DNA of 64,000 bases, taken from NCBI RefSeq assembly GCF_009909235.1, contig NZ_JAAAPO010000001.1:1-64000 (forward strand), in the 5' to 3' direction. A program made the translations under genes and the position numbers. The notes under the pieces are model-generated. The model was not told the origin of the DNA. It made no database searches and was given only the letters and a program-made list of their open reading frames with translations. Positions 18,515 to 26,885 of this stretch are shown piece by piece. Source of the stretch: Novosphingobium ovatum. GTDB taxonomy: Bacteria > Pseudomonadota > Alphaproteobacteria > Sphingomonadales > Sphingomonadaceae. The stretch's first letter is position 1. Every line of letters begins with the position of its first letter.

Positions 18515-19893
18515 CGCGCGGTTTTCGGTTGAACTGGAATGTGCGGCAGGGTTTCGGCCCGATGGTGCTGGCCTATCTGGCGGCGGTGATGGTGCTGGGC
18601 GGGGCCAGTTCCCAGGGGGGCGTGGCCAATGGGCTGCTGCAACTGGCTGGCGCGGTGCTGGCCGGATGGGCGGTGGTGATCGGGCCTCAGCCCAGCCCTC
18701 TGGACGATACGCGCCGATTTGGCTGGTGGGTGGCGGCGGTGGCGGTGCTGCTGGCCGCGCAGATCATCCCCTTGCCGCCCGCGATCTGGACTCTGTTGCC
18801 GGGGCGGGCCGCGGTGGCGCAGGGCTTTGTCATGTTGGGCGAACCTGTGCCGTGGATGCCGCTGGGCCTGGCGCCGTGGCAGGCGGTGGAGGCGATGGGC
18901 TGGGCCATTCCCGCGCTGGCGCTGTATCTGGCGATGCGTTGCGCTCACGCGCCCCGGCTGACGTGGGTGGCGGCCGTGGCGATGACGGTGGCGGGTGGAT
19001 CGGTGCTGTTGGGCCTGATGCAAAAGATGGGGGGCGATTATTACACCTATGGCATCACCAATTACGGTCAGGGGCCGGGGGTGTTTGCCAATGCAAACCA
19101 TCAGGGCACGCTGGCGCTGATGGTGTTGCCGCTGGGGCTGGCGGCGGCGCTGGCCGGGGATGAGGCTGCGCGTCGGCGGGCCCGCCACGGCCGCGCGGTG
19201 CAACTGTGGGCCGGCAGCCTGTGGGCGCGGATGCGCAAATGGGGGCCGTGGGCACTGGTGCTGGGCTGGCTGGCACTGGGCGTGTTGATCAATGACTCGC
19301 TGGCGTGTTTTGCGCTGTTGCCGGTGGTGGTGGGCGCGATGGTGCTGATCGCCCGGCGCGACTGGCGGATGCAGAATTGGGTGTTGCCCGGCATCGCGGC
19401 CGGAGCGGTGGCGATTGTGGCGGTGGTGTTGGTCGGGCCGTTTGGCAATGATCTGACCGGCCATGGCGCCGTTGCGGGGATCAGTCGGGGGGCGTTTTTG
19501 CGCAATGGCCTGCGCATCATTGGCGATGTCGCGCCGGTGGGGGCGGGGCTGGGCAGTTTTGTCCAGATCTACCCGTGGTATGAGCAGGCGGCGCAGGTCG
19601 GATCGATCTATGTCAACCACGCCCACAATGACATATTGGAGCTGGTGGTGGACACTGGCGTGTTCGGGCTGGCGGCGATGGCGCTGTGGTGCCGGTGGCT
19701 GGCACCGGTGGTGTGGCGGCTATGGCGTGCGCGTGACAGCGCGCCGGCCGCACTGGCCGCATCGGTGGCGGTGCTGGCGGTGATGGCGCATAGTCTGGCC
19801 GACTATCCGTTGCGCACGGCGGCGATCAGCGGGTTATTCGCGGTGATGGTGGCGGTGTTGCGCAATGGCGGAGAGGACGCCCAGCCCGCCTGA
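18511..19893 (+). CDS. O-antigen ligase/polymerase family membrane protein
   Basis: A 460-residue protein with about 11 to 12 hydrophobic segments. The large periplasmic loop near the end contains VNHAHNDILELVVDTGVFGL, the conserved H-x-H-N-x-[ILV] type motif of the Wzy_C/O-antigen ligase family, and a shorter loop holds GVFANANHQGT. It could polymerise the repeat unit or ligate the polymer. It is translationally coupled to the TPR-like gene (ATGA) and ends the plus-strand export operon just before a strong hairpin. Because an EpsG-like candidate also exists at 11631, which of the two is the true polymerase is open. Confidence 0.88.
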   Translation: MTRGFRLNWNVRQGFGPMVLAYLAAVMVLGGASSQGGVANGLLQLAGAVLAGWAVVIGPQPSPLDDTRRFGWWVAAVAVLLAAQIIPLPPAIWTLLPGRAAVAQGFVMLGEPVPWMPLGLAPWQAVEAMGWAIPALALYLAMRCAHAPRLTWVAAVAMTVAGGSVLLGLMQKMGGDYYTYGITNYGQGPGVFANANHQGTLALMVLPLGLAAALAGDEAARRRARHGRAVQLWAGSLWARMRKWGPWALVLGWLALGVLINDSLACFALLPVVVGAMVLIARRDWRMQNWVLPGIAAGAVAIVAVVLVGPFGNDLTGHGAVAGISRGAFLRNGLRIIGDVAPVGAGLGSFVQIYPWYEQAAQVGSIYVNHAHNDILELVVDTGVFGLAAMALWCRWLAPVVWRLWRARDSAPAALAASVAVLAVMAHSLADYPLRTAAISGLFAVMVAVLRNGGEDAQPA

Positions 19894-19914
19894 TAGGCAT
19901 ACGCCAGACAGAAA

Positions 19915-19956
19915 AACGCCGCCGGGGAAGGGCTCCCACGGCGGCGTTGCTGTTTT
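19915..19956. terminator. Bidirectional intrinsic terminator
   Basis: AACGCCGCCG at 19915-19924 pairs perfectly with CGGCGGCGTT at 19939-19948. The plus strand continues with TTTT after a short spacer and the minus strand with TTTTT directly, so it can stop both the export operon and the converging dehydrogenase gene. Confidence 0.85.
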
Positions 19957-19965
19957 GGGTGGAGA

Positions 19966-20925
19966 TCAGGCCTGTTCGGTCTGCGGGGCGTTGGCCTCCG
20001 CTCGGCGGGCCAGTTGGTCGTCAAACACGGGGTTATCCAGCAGGAAGAAGATTTCCTTGGCACGCGCCTCGTTCACCGGCTCGCTGGGCACGCTGGCCAT
20101 GATCGCGTCGAAACGCTTTTGCATACCGGGGCCGAATTCGGGATGGGTCAGGATATACAGGTCGTTGCGCTGGATGCCCGCCAGCACGCGTTCGCCCACT
20201 TCCTCGGCGCTCATCCACAATGGCGAGTTGGGGCGCTTTTCCAGATCGGCCTCGCGCTGGGCATAGCCGCTGTCGTTGCGCAGATGCTGCGGGCGCAGTT
20301 CACCCGATTGCGAGATGTTCGATTGCACCGGGCCGGGCATAAAGGCCGACACGCCGATGTTTTCAACCGCCAGTTCGCCCCGGATCGCCTCGGAAATGCC
20401 CATGACGGCGGCTTTGGCGGCGGTGTAAATGGCCGAATACGAGATCGGGATCAGCGCCGATTGCGACGAGGTGGTGACGATCTGGCCGCCTTCACCATGC
20501 GCCTTGATACGCGGGAGGATGGTGACCAGGCCATTGATCACGCCGCCCAGATTGACGCCCATGCCCCAATCCCAATCGTCATAACGCGCGTCCAGCACCG
20601 GGCCCATGACGCCAATGCCAGCGTTGCCGATCAGCATGTGGATCTTGCCAAAACGGGCCTCGGCGCGGTCGGCGGCGGCGGCGAAGGCGGCGCGGTCGGT
20701 GACGTCCAGCTGGACCGTTTCGACCTGCGCGTCAGCGTTCAGGGCGGCCTTGGCTTCGTCCAGCGCGGACTGGCGGATGTCGGCGATCACCACATTGGCA
20801 CCTGCCTTGACCAGCGCCTGCACGATGCCCAGGCCAATGCCATTGGCGCCGCCCGTGACAAAGGCCGTCTTGCCGCGCACATCGGCCATCGGCGTCACAT
20901 TGGCCGTGGGAGCTTGAAATGCCAT
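19966..20925 (-). CDS. SDR oxidoreductase resembling lignin C-alpha dehydrogenases (LigD/LigL/LigN/LigO group)
   Basis: A 319-residue NAD(P)-dependent alcohol dehydrogenase. It shows the cofactor motif TGGANGIGLG, the NAG motif IGNAGIG, and the catalytic Ser and YTAAK (Tyr/Lys). The central block DDWDWGMGVNLGGVINGLV and RIKAHGEGGQIVTTSS resembles what I remember of the Sphingobium SYK-6 C-alpha dehydrogenases that oxidise arylglycerol-beta-aryl ethers, as does the length beyond 300 residues. The ATG at 20925 has GAGGTGAT upstream; a GTG three codons earlier is less likely. LigE- and LigG-like genes 5 to 7 kb away support a role in the same pathway. Substrate assignment is inference; the SDR family call is firm. 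Confidence 0.85.
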   Translation of the reverse strand: MAFQAPTANVTPMADVRGKTAFVTGGANGIGLGIVQALVKAGANVVIADIRQSALDEAKAALNADAQVETVQLDVTDRAAFAAAADRAEARFGKIHMLIGNAGIGVMGPVLDARYDDWDWGMGVNLGGVINGLVTILPRIKAHGEGGQIVTTSSQSALIPISYSAIYTAAKAAVMGISEAIRGELAVENIGVSAFMPGPVQSNISQSGELRPQHLRNDSGYAQREADLEKRPNSPLWMSAEEVGERVLAGIQRNDLYILTHPEFGPGMQKRFDAIMASVPSEPVNEARAKEIFFLLDNPVFDDQLARRAEANAPQTEQA

Positions 20926-20980
20926 TTCTATCACCTCTTCCGTTGTCGGCGCCCGTTGTCAGGTCGCCCGTGATGCAGAT

Positions 20981-21012
20981 CGGGCCGGCACAAGGGGAGT
21001 TGCCCCGGCCCG
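20981..21012 (-). terminator. GC-rich hairpin between cleavage enzyme and SDR genes
   Basis: CGGGCCGG at 20981-20988 pairs with CCGGCCCG at 21005-21012. There is no T-run after it in the minus direction, so it may be a weak or factor-assisted terminator, or an RNA processing site between the two minus-strand genes. Confidence 0.4.
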
Positions 21013-21025
21013 CTGCGGATATGTG

Positions 21026-21904
21026 TTAGTTCTTCAGGCCCAGACGCTGGCGGGTCTCGCCCGGCGTCGCCACATCGCTGCCCAGACGCTCGATCAGCTC
21101 GCGCGCCCAGACGACCATTTCGGCATTGTTGGCGGCCTGACGGCCACGGCGCAGATAGGTCGTGTCTTCAAAGCCGGTGCGCACGTTGCCGCCCAGCAGC
21201 ACCGATTGCGCCGCCATCGGGAACGAGAACTTTTGGATGCCGAACCCGGTGAAGTTCGCCCCACGCGGCAGCTGGTTCTTGGAGTATTGCATCGCCTCGG
21301 TCGTGGCGGGCAGGCCGTATTTGGTGCCCAGCACAAAGGTATAGGGCACATGCGCGGGCAGGGCGCCCTCGGCGATCAGGTCCTCGGCGAACACGAAGTC
21401 GCCCGCTTCAAAGCATTCGATTTCCGGCAGAACGCCCGCATCCTGAATCATGTGGCCCATCTGGACCATCATCGGTTTCAGGTTGATCGCCGCGCCGCCC
21501 CACAGGTTCATGGTGCAGATGTCCAGCGTGCACATGTCGGGCTTGAGGTCCAGAATGTGCTCCAGACGGCGCTGGGCGGTGAACATCAGTGTGCCGGGGC
21601 CGGGCAGCGAGGGGTCCTCGTCGCTTTGCATCCAGGTGCAGCCGGGGCCGGTGGTGACGTTGAGGATGACGTCGGTGTTCTTGGCGCGGATCATGCCGAC
21701 CACTTCGCGGTAGTCCTCCAGCGCCTGGCTGGGGGCGCCGGTATCGCGGTCACGCACATGCAGGTGGATGATCGAGGCGCCAGCGTCCGCCGCGTCCAGC
21801 GCTTCTTGCGCCACATGCTCGGGGCGGAAGGGGAAGTTGGGGTGCTTGGGGAACGGATCGCTGCTGCCGGTGACGGCGCAGGTGATGAAAACCTTGTCGG
21901 CCAA
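21026..21904 (-). CDS. Beta-keto acid cleavage enzyme (BKACE, formerly DUF849)
   Basis: A 292-residue TIM-barrel metal enzyme. The family converts a beta-keto acid plus acetyl-CoA to acetoacetate plus the shortened acyl-CoA. Visible are IIHLHVRDRDTG (two His that bind Zn2+), NVTTGPG, and PEIECFEAGD (acidic residue and substrate loop). The start is the TTG at 21904, read LADKVFITCAVTG, because AGGAG sits seven bases before it and the family begins there; the longer frame upstream has no resemblance. In this setting a plausible substrate is an aroylacetic acid such as vanilloylacetate, giving an aroyl-CoA. I recall that SYK-6 VceA does this reaction; equivalence is inference. Confidence 0.88.
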   Translation of the reverse strand: MADKVFITCAVTGSSDPFPKHPNFPFRPEHVAQEALDAADAGASIIHLHVRDRDTGAPSQALEDYREVVGMIRAKNTDVILNVTTGPGCTWMQSDEDPSLPGPGTLMFTAQRRLEHILDLKPDMCTLDICTMNLWGGAAINLKPMMVQMGHMIQDAGVLPEIECFEAGDFVFAEDLIAEGALPAHVPYTFVLGTKYGLPATTEAMQYSKNQLPRGANFTGFGIQKFSFPMAAQSVLLGGNVRTGFEDTTYLRRGRQAANNAEMVVWARELIERLGSDVATPGETRQRLGLKN

Positions 21905-21910
21905 GTGTAT

Positions 21911-21918
21911 TCTCCTCT
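21911..21918 (-). promoter_or_regulatory. Ribosome binding site that fixes a TTG start
   Basis: On the minus strand the bases read AGAGGAGA, ending six bases before the TTG at 21904. No in-frame ATG or GTG has a comparable site, and conserved protein sequence begins at this TTG. Confidence 0.7.
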
Positions 21919-22138
21919 CGGCATTTCGTAAGATGTTCTGGGCGGGCGGTGTGATGGGGACACCCTGTGGCAAATGCCGTGGCCCACAGATAGGCCGTTG
22001 CCTCTGCCATTATTGCCACTAACAGTCTGGGCCGGTAAGGTGGCGCGGACAGAGCCAAAAAGGTTGGGCACGCATTTCCCCTATGCTGTAAGGGGGGCGT
22101 GCTGTATGGGCCGGTGCGAACAGCCGGTGTGGAGCATC

Positions 22139-22975
22139 ATGGCGCAAAGAGAGGAACTGACCCGTTTCATGAAGGCCGCGCGGGCGCGGCTGTCGCCGGC
22201 CGACGTGGGTCTGCCGGCGGGGGAGCGGCGTCGTACACGCGGGCTGCGGCGCGAAGAGGTCGCGACCTTGGCCGGCATGAGCGTGACGTGGTACACGTGG
22301 TTCGAACAGGGCCGCGATGTGCAATTGTCGGTGCCGATGATCGAGCGTCTGGGCCGCGCCCTGCGGCTGGAGCCCAAGGAGCGCGAGTTCCTGTTCGCGC
22401 TGGCGCAGCATCGCCCACCCCCGCTGTCTTCGCAACTGGACGAGGAGGTGCGCCCCGGCACGCAGGCGCTGATCGACGCGTTGAACATCCCTGCGCTGGT
22501 GATCGTCGAGGACTGGACGGTGGTGGGCTGGAACCGGCTGGTGCAGCGCGTGTTCCGCGATTATGCCCCGCTGCCTCGGGCCGAGCGCAACCTGTTCCGC
22601 ATCCTGATGCTGGGCCAGCAATATCGCGTCGATCCCGAACGCTATCGCGAGATGGCCCGCCGCCTCACCGCGCGGTTCAAGTGGGATTACAGCCGCACCG
22701 CCAGTCCCGAGGTGTTTGACGTGCTGATCGCGGAAATGCGCGAAAGCAGCGAGGTGTTCGCCCAATGCTGGGAAGCGGCCGAAATCCGCACCCATTTCGA
22801 GGATGTGAACACTGCCGCCCTGCCGGAAGTGGGGCAGATCTCGTTCCACCACACGTCCTATGCGATTGAGGAAGTGCCCGGGCAGCGGTTGATCCTGTTT
22901 GCCCCGGCTGACGCGGAGAGCGCGGAAAAGCTGCGCCGCGTGGCCGAGGAATTGCGCGCCGAAGTCGCAGGCTGA
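22139..22975 (+). CDS. XRE/MmyB-like transcriptional regulator
   Basis: A 278-residue DNA-binding protein. The N-terminal helix-turn-helix lies in RRTRGLRREEVATLAGMS and VTWYTWFEQGRDVQLS, the standard HTH_31 pattern, and the rest (VIVEDWTVVGWNRLVQRVF, WDYSRTASPEVFDVL, ending QRLILFAPADAESAEKL) matches the MmyB-type ligand-binding domain, a PAS-like fold. I chose the ATG at 22139 because the family begins MAQREELTRF; an ATG at 22106 with AGGGGGG upstream is possible. It is divergent from the BKACE gene and converges on the MFS gene, so it is a good candidate for local control of the aromatic cluster, possibly sensing an intermediate. Confidence 0.88.
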   Translation: MAQREELTRFMKAARARLSPADVGLPAGERRRTRGLRREEVATLAGMSVTWYTWFEQGRDVQLSVPMIERLGRALRLEPKEREFLFALAQHRPPPLSSQLDEEVRPGTQALIDALNIPALVIVEDWTVVGWNRLVQRVFRDYAPLPRAERNLFRILMLGQQYRVDPERYREMARRLTARFKWDYSRTASPEVFDVLIAEMRESSEVFAQCWEAAEIRTHFEDVNTAALPEVGQISFHHTSYAIEEVPGQRLILFAPADAESAEKLRRVAEELRAEVAG

Positions 22976-22988
22976 CCTCGGCGCGTCC

Positions 22989-24398
22989 TCAATGCCCGAT
23001 GGGCGGCGGCGCGTGGCCCGACACTTCTGCGCCCGCGTCGCGCGGCATGCGTGCGAACAGCGGCACGGCCAGCGCGCCGATCCCGGCCAGCGCGACAATC
23101 GCCAGGCGATAGTCCTCGAGCCCCGCCACAGCGCCCAGCCCGGCCGAGCCATTGACCAGCAGCGCCGCGAGCGAAATCCCCGCCGCCGCCGAGAGCGAGT
23201 TGGCCAGATTGTTGACGACCGTCGCTCCGCCCAACTCCTCGCGCTCGACATCGGCAAAGGAGAGCGACATCATCCCCGTAAAGGCGATCGAGCGCGCCAT
23301 CCCCGTCACCAGCATCGCCCCGCCCAGCGCCCACATCGGCCAACTGGGCTGCAACAGCGCGGTGGCGCCCATCGCGCCCATCATCGTGGCCGTGCCCAGC
23401 GTCAGCGCGGTGCGGAACCCCATGCGGCGGATGCTGCGCCCGGCGATGGGTTTGAGCATCAGATCGCCCGCGTTTTGCGCCAATAGCAGCATGCCGGTGG
23501 TAAATGGCGACAGGCCAAACCCCACCTGAAAGAACAGCGGCAGCAACAGCGATTGCCCCATGAACGGCAGCCGCATCAAAAACCCCGCGCCAAAGGCGAT
23601 CGAGCGGAACGTGCCATGGCGCAGCGCGTCCAGCGGCACCAGCGGCGCGTCATGCCGCCGCATGTGGCGCATGGCCAGCCACGCGATGCCTATCGCCGCC
23701 AGCCCCAGCGCCGCCGGTTGTTGCCAATGTGCCGGTTCCGCGCCCAGCCGGTCCAGCGCATAGACCAGCCCTGACAGCGCGCCCGCCACCAGCACGAAGC
23801 CTTTGTGATCGAACAGCGGGGCGTCATCATCGCGCAGATTGGGGATCAGGCGCAGCACCATGACAATGCCGATCACCGCCAGCGGCACGTTGATGAAAAA
23901 GATGTACCGCCAGCCCAGCAGGTCGGTAATCAAGCCGCCGATGGGCGGGCCGATCACCGGAGCGATCAGCGCGGGGGTGGTGCTGATCGCGGTCATTTCC
24001 ACCAGATCGCGTTTGGGCGTGATACGCAACAGCACCAGATTGCCCACCGGCACCATCAAGGCCGAGAACATCGCCTGTACGCTGCGCGCCGCGACAAAAC
24101 CGGGCAGACCATCGCACAGCCCGCACAGCAATGAGGACGCGGCAAAGCCCGCGATCGCGCCGATCAGCACCCGCTGCGTCCCCAGCTTTTCCGCCACCCA
24201 GCTGCTGATCGGCAAAAACACCGCCGAGACCAGCAAGTAGGCCGTGATCCCCGCCGACAGGTCCACCGGCGCGACGCGGAAATCCACCGCCATATGCGGC
24301 AGGGCGGTGGCGATGATCGTGCCTTCCAGAATGCCCATGAACATCACCACCGCCACCACCAGGGCGATGGTGCGGGGCTTTACAATGGTTTCGTTCAC
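22989..24398 (-). CDS. MFS transporter, DHA2 (EmrB/QacA-like) drug:H+ antiporter family
   Basis: A 469-residue inner-membrane transporter with 14 likely spans. The first span and loop LEGTIIATALPHMAVDF matches DHA2 motif D1-type sequence, and SWVAEKLGTQRVLIGAI is motif A; VIGPPIGGLITDLLGWRYIFFIN is the antiporter motif C with the following span. Members usually export hydrophobic compounds. Its ATG overlaps the thioesterase stop by four bases, so it is the third gene of a coupled GST, thioesterase, transporter unit, which argues for export or uptake of an aromatic compound from that pathway rather than general drug resistance. Confidence 0.9.
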   Translation of the reverse strand: MNETIVKPRTIALVVAVVMFMGILEGTIIATALPHMAVDFRVAPVDLSAGITAYLLVSAVFLPISSWVAEKLGTQRVLIGAIAGFAASSLLCGLCDGLPGFVAARSVQAMFSALMVPVGNLVLLRITPKRDLVEMTAISTTPALIAPVIGPPIGGLITDLLGWRYIFFINVPLAVIGIVMVLRLIPNLRDDDAPLFDHKGFVLVAGALSGLVYALDRLGAEPAHWQQPAALGLAAIGIAWLAMRHMRRHDAPLVPLDALRHGTFRSIAFGAGFLMRLPFMGQSLLLPLFFQVGFGLSPFTTGMLLLAQNAGDLMLKPIAGRSIRRMGFRTALTLGTATMMGAMGATALLQPSWPMWALGGAMLVTGMARSIAFTGMMSLSFADVEREELGGATVVNNLANSLSAAAGISLAALLVNGSAGLGAVAGLEDYRLAIVALAGIGALAVPLFARMPRDAGAEVSGHAPPPIGH

Positions 24399-24844
24399 GC
24401 CGGCGCTTTCAGGAACAGGGCGCGGATGTCATCGGGAATGCGCGCGGCCTTCATGGCGCCGGGCTTGTCGGGGTGAGGCACGGTCCACACGCGCTTTTCC
24501 GTGCATTCGACGCAGATTCGCCCCTGATGCGTCAGGCGGTGATGCAGGGTAAAGCTGGAGTTGCCGAAATCAGGCGCGGCCGTTTCTACCAGCACATCGT
24601 CGCCATAGGACGTCGGTCCCAGAAAACGCGCCGACATGTCCACCGCCGGAAAGCCGATGACGCCCAGTTCCTTGAGCATTTGCCGTTTGGGCGGCAGGCC
24701 GGCGTGTTCGAACAACAGCACCGCGTTTTCGGCAAACATGTCGAAATAGCGCGGGGCAAAGACGATGCCTGCCGGGTCGCACTCGCCCCAGGTGATGCGG
24801 TGCGGGCGCGAGAGGAAAGCGGTGTATTCAGGCGCCTCGCTCAT
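24395..24844 (-). CDS. Hotdog-fold acyl-CoA thioesterase (4-hydroxybenzoyl-CoA thioesterase type)
   Basis: A 149-residue protein. RITWGECDPAGIVFAPRYFDMF carries the Asp of the 4HBT-type active site in the usual W-x-[ED]-x-D-P-x-G-I-V-[FY] context (positions about 19-30), and the remainder fits the single hotdog domain length. It hydrolyses an acyl- or aroyl-CoA to the free acid and CoA. Start and stop overlap its neighbours by four bases each, so it is co-translated with the Nu-class GST upstream and the MFS gene downstream. If the BKACE makes vanilloyl-CoA, this is the natural enzyme to release vanillate, as I recall for SYK-6 VceB; that link is inference. Confidence 0.88.
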   Translation of the reverse strand: MSEAPEYTAFLSRPHRITWGECDPAGIVFAPRYFDMFAENAVLLFEHAGLPPKRQMLKELGVIGFPAVDMSARFLGPTSYGDDVLVETAAPDFGNSSFTLHHRLTHQGRICVECTEKRVWTVPHPDKPGAMKAARIPDDIRALFLKAPA

Positions 24845-25524
24845 GCCAGAATGGCCTTGCCCTGCGTGGTGGTCTTGGCGGCCATTTCCTCAGGTGTGGG
24901 GGGCGTGGGGATCAACAGCCCGCGCTGTACCGCCGGGCGCGCGGCAATGGCATCGCGCCAGCGCAACAGATGGGGCATGTCCGAAATGTCGATGTTGGCC
25001 CATTCACAGCCGCGCACCCAAGGGAAGCTGGCGATGTCGGCCACGCTATAGTCATCGCCCAGCAGATAGGCCCGGTCGGCCAGTTGATCGTTCAGCACGC
25101 CCAGCAGGCGGCGGCTTTCACGGGTATAGCGCTCGATCACGGCGGGGATCTTTTCGGGGAAGTAGCGGTTGAACACCGTTGCCTGCCCCATCATCGGGCC
25201 CAGACCCGCCACCTGCCACGTCACCCATTGCAGCGCGCGGCTGCGGCCGGCCACATCGGCGGGGATAAAGCGGCCAAACTTTTCAGCCAGATAGATCAGG
25301 ATCGCGCCCGATTCGAACACCGCAAAGCCGCCCGTGTCGGCCTCGACCTCGGTATCCACCAGCACGGGGATCTTGCCATTGGGATTGCGGGCCAGAAACG
25401 CGGGCGTCTTCTGCTCCTGATTGGTCAGCGAGATCGGGTGGACCTTGTATGGCACCCCCAACTCCTCCAGCAGGATCGAGACCTTCCAGCCATTGGGCGT
25501 TTCGGATGTGTATAATTCCAGCAT
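24841..25524 (-). CDS. Nu-class glutathione S-transferase
   Basis: A 227-residue soluble GST. The N-terminal thioredoxin-like domain starts MLELYTSETPNGWKVSILLE; the T-x-x-T-P-N-G stretch is the glutathione-binding signature of the YfcG/YghU Nu class, which uses Thr/Asn rather than Tyr/Cys and can hold two glutathiones. Then NPNGKIPVLVD (cis-Pro) and GGFAVFESGAILIYLAEKFG (Glu-Ser glutathione contact), and a helical C-domain with YSVADIASFPWV. The ATG at 25524 has AGGAG six bases upstream; the frame continues far upstream without resemblance. In Novosphingobium aromaticivorans a Nu-class GST is known to remove glutathione from beta-ether cleavage products, which fits this location. Confidence 0.9.
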   Translation of the reverse strand: MLELYTSETPNGWKVSILLEELGVPYKVHPISLTNQEQKTPAFLARNPNGKIPVLVDTEVEADTGGFAVFESGAILIYLAEKFGRFIPADVAGRSRALQWVTWQVAGLGPMMGQATVFNRYFPEKIPAVIERYTRESRRLLGVLNDQLADRAYLLGDDYSVADIASFPWVRGCEWANIDISDMPHLLRWRDAIAARPAVQRGLLIPTPPTPEEMAAKTTTQGKAILA

Positions 25525-25853
25525 GAACCTCTCCTTCATGGCGGTGGGGGCGTGTGGGGTGCGCGCAGGCCGCATGGGCCGCGCGGGCATCGGTTGTGCC
25601 ACCTTTGCGTCAGGGCGGGCGCGGCGGACAAGGCCATTGGCGGCGCTATCATAGATTGTGACAGGCTGGGCAGGGGGCTGGAGCTGGGCGCGCTGGCTGT
25701 CGTCCCGCACCGTCAGGGAGTTATTTTTGCTGCTAGTATATTCTGCCCACTTGGCAACTTGCGCTGGGCCTCGCAAAAATGGCAGTAAGACATACAAATG
25801 ACGCGTGGGTATGGTCCTCCCCGGCCTGACCCGCGCCGAACATGGAGAGCGCC
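25525..25853. promoter_or_regulatory. Divergent promoter region between Nu-GST and beta-etherase genes
   Basis: This 329-base gap must hold promoters for both transcription units. The part at 25720-25800 is clearly less GC-rich than its surroundings. It contains TATACT on the minus strand and TATATT on the plus strand around 25735-25742, possible -10 boxes without a convincing -35. An inverted repeat TTGCG-N8-CGCAA lies at 25759-25776, and TGCC-N5-GGCA at 25744-25756. No coding sequence with family resemblance was seen here. Confidence 0.5.
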
Positions 25854-26702
25854 GTGGCGAAAGACAACAAGATCACCTTTTTCGACCTGAATCATGCCAG
25901 CGGCTGCACCACCAGCCCGTTCGTCTGGGCGACGAAATATGCCGTTGCGCACAAGGGCTTTGATCTGGATGTGGTGTCGGGCGGGTTCACCGGCATTCTG
26001 GAGCGAACCGGTGGCCGCAGCGAACGCCTGCCGGTGATCGCGGATGATGGCCATTTCGTGCTCGATAGCTGGCTGATCGCCGAATATCTGGACGAGAAAT
26101 ACCCCGACCGGCCCAAGCTGATCCCCGATCCGTCGATCAAGCCGCTGATCCAGTTTCTGGAAACCTGGCTGTGGAAGACCGCGATCAGCCCGTGGATGAC
26201 CTGCTATATCCTGGAATACCGCAGCCGCGCGTATGAACATGACCACAATTACATCACCGAAACGCGCGAACGCATGTTCGGCAACCGCAAGCTGGAGGAT
26301 ATTGCCGTAGGTCGTGAAGACCGCCTGCCCAAGGTCTTGCCCGAGCTGGAACTGCTGCGCGGCATTTTGGGGCAGCACAAATGGCTGGGTGGCGACACGC
26401 CCAACTATGCTGACTATCGCGCGCTGGCGGTGTTCCTGTGGTGCGCCAGCGTGGCCGACATCCCGCCCATGACCGAGGACGAGCCGCTGCGTGACTGGAT
26501 CGACCGTGGTTTTGACCTGTTCGGCGGTCTGGGCCGCATTCCGGGGATGAGCCCGCTGTTTGGTCTGAAGTTGCGCGAGGGCGATCCCGAGCCGTTTTCC
26601 AAGGGCCCCTCGCTGGTGTCGGGTCTGGTCAAGCGCAACACCGGGCCCGCCAGCACGGCGGCTGAAACCGCCCACATCACCGGAGCCAAGGAAAAGGCCT
26701 GA
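25854..26702 (+). CDS. ligE: LigE-type glutathione-dependent beta-etherase
   Basis: A 282-residue GST that cleaves the beta-O-4 ether bond of C-alpha-oxidised lignin dimers, giving a phenol and a glutathione adduct. The sequence follows my memory of Sphingobium SYK-6 LigE (281 residues) almost end to end: ITFFDLNHASGCTTSPFVW, HKGFDLDVV, GGFTGILERTGGRSERLPVI, LDSWLIAEYLDEKYPDRP, KWLGGDTPNYADYRALAVFL, and PLFGLKLREGDPEPF. The S-G-C-T-x-S-P segment is the glutathione site of this fungal-type class. The GTG at 25854 is the better start: GGAG is six bases upstream and LigE begins MARNN where this begins MAKDN; an ATG at 25842 overlaps that ribosome site. LigP is a close alternative name. Confidence 0.88.
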   Translation: MAKDNKITFFDLNHASGCTTSPFVWATKYAVAHKGFDLDVVSGGFTGILERTGGRSERLPVIADDGHFVLDSWLIAEYLDEKYPDRPKLIPDPSIKPLIQFLETWLWKTAISPWMTCYILEYRSRAYEHDHNYITETRERMFGNRKLEDIAVGREDRLPKVLPELELLRGILGQHKWLGGDTPNYADYRALAVFLWCASVADIPPMTEDEPLRDWIDRGFDLFGGLGRIPGMSPLFGLKLREGDPEPFSKGPSLVSGLVKRNTGPASTAAETAHITGAKEKA

Positions 26703-26737
26703 GGCACCATGGCCGATGTGTGATCGTTGGTCGGTCG

Positions 26738-26775
26738 GGGTTGCAATCGCCGGGCGGCGAATTCATATGCAACCC
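26738..26775 (+). repeat. Nested inverted repeat between ligE and ligG
   Basis: GGGTTGCA (26738-26745) and TGCAACCC (26768-26775) are perfect complements, and TCGCC/GGCGA form an inner stem. The hairpin starts 36 bases after the ligE stop and has no T-run, so it is more likely an RNA stability or processing element, or a protein-binding palindrome, than a terminator. Confidence 0.5.
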
Positions 26776-26885
26776 TGACAAAATGCTTTGGGACGGGTGC
26801 CCGTTCCGGCTATGCCCCGATGGGCAGGCCGGGCGGGCGCTATACCGCTACCCCGGCGGCAAGATGACAGGATAGGGCAGACGTG

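Noticed and set aside
22989..24398. Antibiotic resistance efflux pump
   Set aside because: The family includes drug exporters, but translational coupling with a thioesterase and GST favours a pathway-linked transporter.
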